Assembly (NCBI GenBank): GCA_041821265.1
Contig: JBGUEQ010000021.1
Location: forward strand, 1-64,000
Source: Lachnotalea sp041821265
GTDB lineage: Bacteria > Bacillota > Clostridia > Lachnospirales > Lachnospiraceae
DNA length: 64,000 nucleotides
Direction of reading: 5' to 3'
Positions 61,397 to 64,000 of this stretch are shown here, piece by piece. Made by a program: the position numbers and the translations under genes. Each line of letters starts with the position of its first letter. Position 1 is the stretch's first letter. The notes under the pieces were generated by a model. That model was not told the DNA's origin. It ran no database searches and saw nothing but the letters and a program-made list of their open reading frames with translations.

Positions 61397-61615
61397 ATGG
61401 CAGATATAAAATATGAAATTGTTGAAGAAGTTGGAGTATTATCTGAAAATGCAAAGGGATGGAAAAAAGAATTGAATTTAATAAGCTGGAATGATGCAGC
61501 ACCAAAATACGATATCCGTGATTGGGCTCCAGGTCATGAAAAGATGGGAAAAGGTGCTACTTTAACCAAGGAAGAAGTTTCGAAGTTGAAGGAAATTTTG
61601 GACCAATATATTTAA
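61397..61615 (+). CDS. ydbC: YdbC/PC4-like single-strand nucleic-acid-binding protein
   Basis: 72-aa protein of the YdbC family, the bacterial relative of the eukaryotic coactivator PC4/Sub1. It has four strands and a C-terminal helix (KEEVSKLKEILDQYI). Family residues are GWKKELNLISWNDAAPKYDI and RDWAPGHEKMGKGATLT. Lactococcal YdbC binds single-stranded DNA. TAGGAG precedes ATG 61397. It is a single gene. Confidence 0.9.
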   Translation: MADIKYEIVEEVGVLSENAKGWKKELNLISWNDAAPKYDIRDWAPGHEKMGKGATLTKEEVSKLKEILDQYI

Positions 61616-61666
61616 GATGAGCTAGTATTGCTTGTTTTGACAAGGGAAATGAAATACGGAGGAAAA

Positions 61667-61714
61667 ATGAAGAAAGCCGTAATCGCATTTTTAAAACTTA
61701 AAATTTTATATTGA
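61667..61714 (+). CDS. Possible 15-residue peptide frame
   Basis: ATG 61667 with a strong GGAGG five bases upstream opens 15 codons (MKKAVIAFLKLKILY) and stops. It could be the truncated start of a membrane protein or a leader for the next gene; there is no supporting homology. Confidence 0.2.
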   Translation: MKKAVIAFLKLKILY

Positions 61715-61747
61715 AGGGGAGAAACAAAAGGGAAGAATCATCTTATT

Positions 61748-62119
61748 TTGAGCAGTAAGATTATGACAGGTATTTTTTCAATATTTTGTACAATAGGAAT
61801 CGTCTGGGTTCAATTTCATAAGGAGCCAGAGATAACTGTATCTGGTTATTATATCGTACCATGGGCAATTACGGTGGTGTTAACAGCATTGCTAGTTCTC
61901 ATTTTGTTTATTTGTGAAATGATTTTAGTAATAAAAGAACGAGATAATAGCAGGATAATAAAACTTATTGCAGAAATATTTATAGGTCTCATATTGGGGG
62001 TGGCTTTAGAAATATTTATATATAAAGATGAAATAAATATTTTTCTTGTCTGGGGATCTATATCTGCAATTTGCATGGTATCTTTTGCCTTAAAATATTG
62101 GAAGAGAAAAACTGTATAG
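61748..62119 (+). CDS. Small four-helix membrane protein, unknown
   Basis: Up to 123 aa with four predicted membrane helices (about 5-22, 33-60, 71-91, 95-114) and a basic end (KYWKRKTV). The frame opens with TTG 61748; ATG 61763 is the alternative. The upstream GGGAAG motif fits the TTG loosely. I do not recognise a family. Confidence 0.5.
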   Translation: MSSKIMTGIFSIFCTIGIVWVQFHKEPEITVSGYYIVPWAITVVLTALLVLILFICEMILVIKERDNSRIIKLIAEIFIGLILGVALEIFIYKDEINIFLVWGSISAICMVSFALKYWKRKTV

Positions 62120-62169
62120 CTAACTAGGTGAGTATTTTTGTATTTTATCAATAAAGAAAGAGCAAACAA

Positions 62170-62198
62170 ACCGTCCATGTTTTTCACACTAGGGCGGT
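62170..62198 (+). terminator. Weak terminator
   Basis: ACCGTCC (62170-62176) pairs with GGGCGGT (62192-62198) with one G-U, followed by CAAATTTTAT. The next 461 bases up to 62659 contain no gene that I can support. Confidence 0.4.
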
Positions 62199-62659
62199 CA
62201 AATTTTATATGATAACGGATAATTATATTAGTCTCCAATTTTAATGATTAGATTTTGGCTGGTTGTGATAAACAAATGCTGGAGAAAATAGCTGATTTAA
62301 TTCAATAAAATAAGACGAAAGTAATAAAGGGAATAAAAAAGTGACAAAAAGCATCATTTTATTTGAAAATACTGATGAAATATGCTACGATAAATTTAGT
62401 AAATTTGGTGAAGATTAAATTGCTTCCTACATAATGATTATGGACCTACAATTTAGCTGAAATTCACGTTTACCATGCATAACTAGAACAGGAGAAGAAT
62501 AAAATAAAATAATTATAGTTTAGTTTATACATAAAAAGTTAATATGAAGCTAGTAGCTAAGTGTAAACTTAATTGGTTATAATAACTTGAACTTAAGAGA
62601 GTTTTAGGTTTGATGATTGCATCGAGTAAAGAGTGAGAAATGAGAGGAAGATTATATCT

Positions 62660-63592
62660 ATGGAAGCATATTATAATAAACAGTCCATTTTAATTGTGGA
62701 TGATTCAGCATTTCATTGCAAATATCTTTTAGACATATTACAAGGGCAATATGAAGTAAGAGTAGTTGGGAATGGAAGAGATGCGATAGCAATTGCTTGC
62801 TCAGATGATCCACCAGATTTAATTCTATTGGATGTTGTAATGCCTGACGTTGATGGGTATGAGGTGTGTAAGCGATTGAAAAGTATAGACATGACGAGTG
62901 AAATACCAATTATATTCATAACGGGTAAAATGGACGAAGCTGATGAAATTCTTGGATTTGAGTTAGGAGCGGTTGACTACATCTCAAAACCATTTAATCC
63001 AATTATTGTTAAGGCGAGAGTAAATACTCATATGAAGCTGAAGCGATATCGTGATTATTTGGAGTCAATGTCTTATATGGACGGATTAACCAAGATCCCC
63101 AATAGACGTAAGTTTGATGAGTATTATGAACTTATGTGGAGTATGGCACTGAGAGAAAACAAAGTGATATCTATTATAATGATAGATATTGACTATTTCA
63201 AATTGTATAATGATCGGTATGGACATCAGATGGGGGATGAATGTTTGATTCAGGTTGCCCAGCAATTAGCGAAAACAACCTCAAGAAAAACAGATTTTGT
63301 TGGTAGATATGGTGGTGAAGAATTTGTGTGTGTTTTACCGAGTACACAGTTAGAGAGCGCTCTGGCAATTGCTGAGAAGATGCGTATAAGAATTATAGAG
63401 CTTCAAATTCCTCATGAAGATTCTAAAGTAGCTAATATTGTTACGATTAGCCTAGGAGTTGCTTCTTGCATTCCACGGCAAGGATTGGAACAGAATACTT
63501 TGATTCAATATGCTGATAAGGCATTATATTATTCAAAAGAACATGGAAGGAATCAAAGTTTTCAAGCAAATAGTTTGAGTCAATCGGTTTAG
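62660..63592 (+). CDS. Response regulator with GGDEF diguanylate cyclase domain
   Basis: 310-aa REC-GGDEF protein of the PleD/WspR kind, making cyclic di-GMP when phosphorylated. The receiver (1-125) has phospho-acceptor D58 in LILLDVVMPDVDG and the switch lysine in DYISKPFNP. The cyclase (about 145-305) has DGLTKIPNRRKFDEYY, IDIDYFKLYNDRYGHQMGDE, an inhibitory RxxD (RKTD) and an intact active site, GRYGGEEFVCVLP. The start is ATG 62660, with AGGAAG upstream; the frame is open from GTG 62633. No histidine kinase is adjacent. It may act on the motility switch together with the chemoreceptors. Confidence 0.94.
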   Translation: MEAYYNKQSILIVDDSAFHCKYLLDILQGQYEVRVVGNGRDAIAIACSDDPPDLILLDVVMPDVDGYEVCKRLKSIDMTSEIPIIFITGKMDEADEILGFELGAVDYISKPFNPIIVKARVNTHMKLKRYRDYLESMSYMDGLTKIPNRRKFDEYYELMWSMALRENKVISIIMIDIDYFKLYNDRYGHQMGDECLIQVAQQLAKTTSRKTDFVGRYGGEEFVCVLPSTQLESALAIAEKMRIRIIELQIPHEDSKVANIVTISLGVASCIPRQGLEQNTLIQYADKALYYSKEHGRNQSFQANSLSQSV

Positions 63593-63647
63593 TGAATATA
63601 GTAGGTAATCATTTATTGTATGTTAGGTAAAATGATACCATTTTGGA

Positions 63648-63692
63648 ACAGAATCAATGGAGAGGATTTGTTTTTCATTGGTTCTGTTTTTA
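63648..63692. terminator. Terminator between convergent genes
   Basis: ACAGAATCAATG (63648-63659) pairs with CATTGGTTCTGT (63676-63687), 12 pairs with one G-U, followed by TTTTATTT on the plus strand. Confidence 0.8.
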
Positions 63693-64000
63693 TTTACTAT
63701 CAGGCAAATCAGGAGTATTTAAATAACTGTTTGCACTTAACAATAGCCTCTCGGTTAATTGCGTCAAAGTGAGAATTGCTTCGTTAAAATCATTTTCTAG
63801 CCAATGTTCTAATATCGTAACCATTCCACCAGCAATAAAGTGAATTACATAAGGTTCTAATCCTGTTTGTAGTGTTGAATCTCCTTTTACGAAAAGCAAA
63901 TACATACGAATAGAATCGGCATATTCAATATATTTTTTTGTTAGCAGGTAGAACAAATCATCGCGGTGTAGATAGGTAAGTAATTGTTTTTCTTTTTCCC
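63690..64000 (-). CDS. TetR-family regulator, C-terminal part (cut by window edge)
   Basis: The leftward frame is open to the window end, so the gene begins beyond 64000. The visible 103 residues start EKEKQLLTYLHRDDLFYLLT and contain LEPYVIHFIAGGMVTILEHW, the PF14278-like effector half of TetR/AcrR regulators. The helix-turn-helix lies outside. A TTG at 63956 is internal and not the start. Its stop at 63690 lies next to the convergent terminator. Confidence 0.75.
   Translation of the reverse strand, partial: EKEKQLLTYLHRDDLFYLLTKKYIEYADSIRMYLLFVKGDSTLQTGLEPYVIHFIAGGMVTILEHWLENDFNEAILTLTQLTERLLLSANSYLNTPDLPDSK

Overview
The window reads as chromosome of a low-GC, Gram-positive anaerobe of the Clostridia, most likely family Lachnospiraceae. 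The grounds are AT-rich codon use with GGAGG-type ribosome sites, a DUF5688 protein, LytTR/GHKL two-component genes, a YqeG phosphatase, an NAD-dependent ligase of the clostridial type, PF14278-like TetR regulators and many flavin or Fe-S oxidoreductases. No genus can be fixed from sequence alone.

Layout. 0.4-5.2 kb: a four-gene polyamine operon (PLP decarboxylase, SpeE, carboxyspermidine dehydrogenase, carboxyspermidine decarboxylase). 5.4-13.2 kb: a broken diguanylate cyclase, a nitroreductase, a YdiB-type shikimate dehydrogenase, an EamA exporter, YqeG, EF-P, DUF5688, tRNA-Arg(CCG) and an SH3 surface protein. 13.5-23.9 kb: the most coherent metabolic locus, with an Fe-S old yellow enzyme diverging from a LysR regulator, then aroE/ydiB, an MFS carrier, aroD, a DctQ-DctM-DctP TRAP transporter and a chorismate mutase-shikimate kinase fusion. 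It looks built to import quinate/shikimate-like acids and either feed them into aromatic biosynthesis or reduce them. 24.3-28.8 kb: housekeeping genes (rluF-like, ligA, metA). 28.8-31.7 kb: eroded mobile-element DNA plus a GC-richer Rrf2/nitroreductase pair. 32.2-43.2 kb: two chemoreceptors, an old yellow enzyme, TetR genes, a large FAD/Fe-S oxidoreductase with hypA, and several gene ruins.

43.3-56.1 kb: a LytTR response regulator and GHKL kinase, a chemoreceptor, then a glycan locus (membrane-anchored, domain-swapped GH3; GT2; GH2; GPH sugar symporter). Two promoters, one before the chemoreceptor and one before the GH3 gene, carry 21-bp-phased direct repeats of AgrA/LytTR type, both at the same distance from the -35 box. 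I infer that the adjacent two-component system drives both units.

56.2-58.4 kb: a graveyard of an ISL3 transposase, a tyrosine recombinase, a possible DUF4297/Cap4-like nuclease and a DAK2 domain. 58.4-64 kb: a TspO-like protein, a MarR-GNAT-methyltransferase operon with unusual cysteine motifs, a PC4/YdbC protein, a REC-GGDEF cyclase and a TetR gene cut by the window edge.

Two themes recur. One is an intergenic palindromic repeat family with ends close to GTTACTATTCAGTAAC, including one copy that folds as a cloverleaf. The other is the large number of decayed genes recognisable only from short translated fragments.
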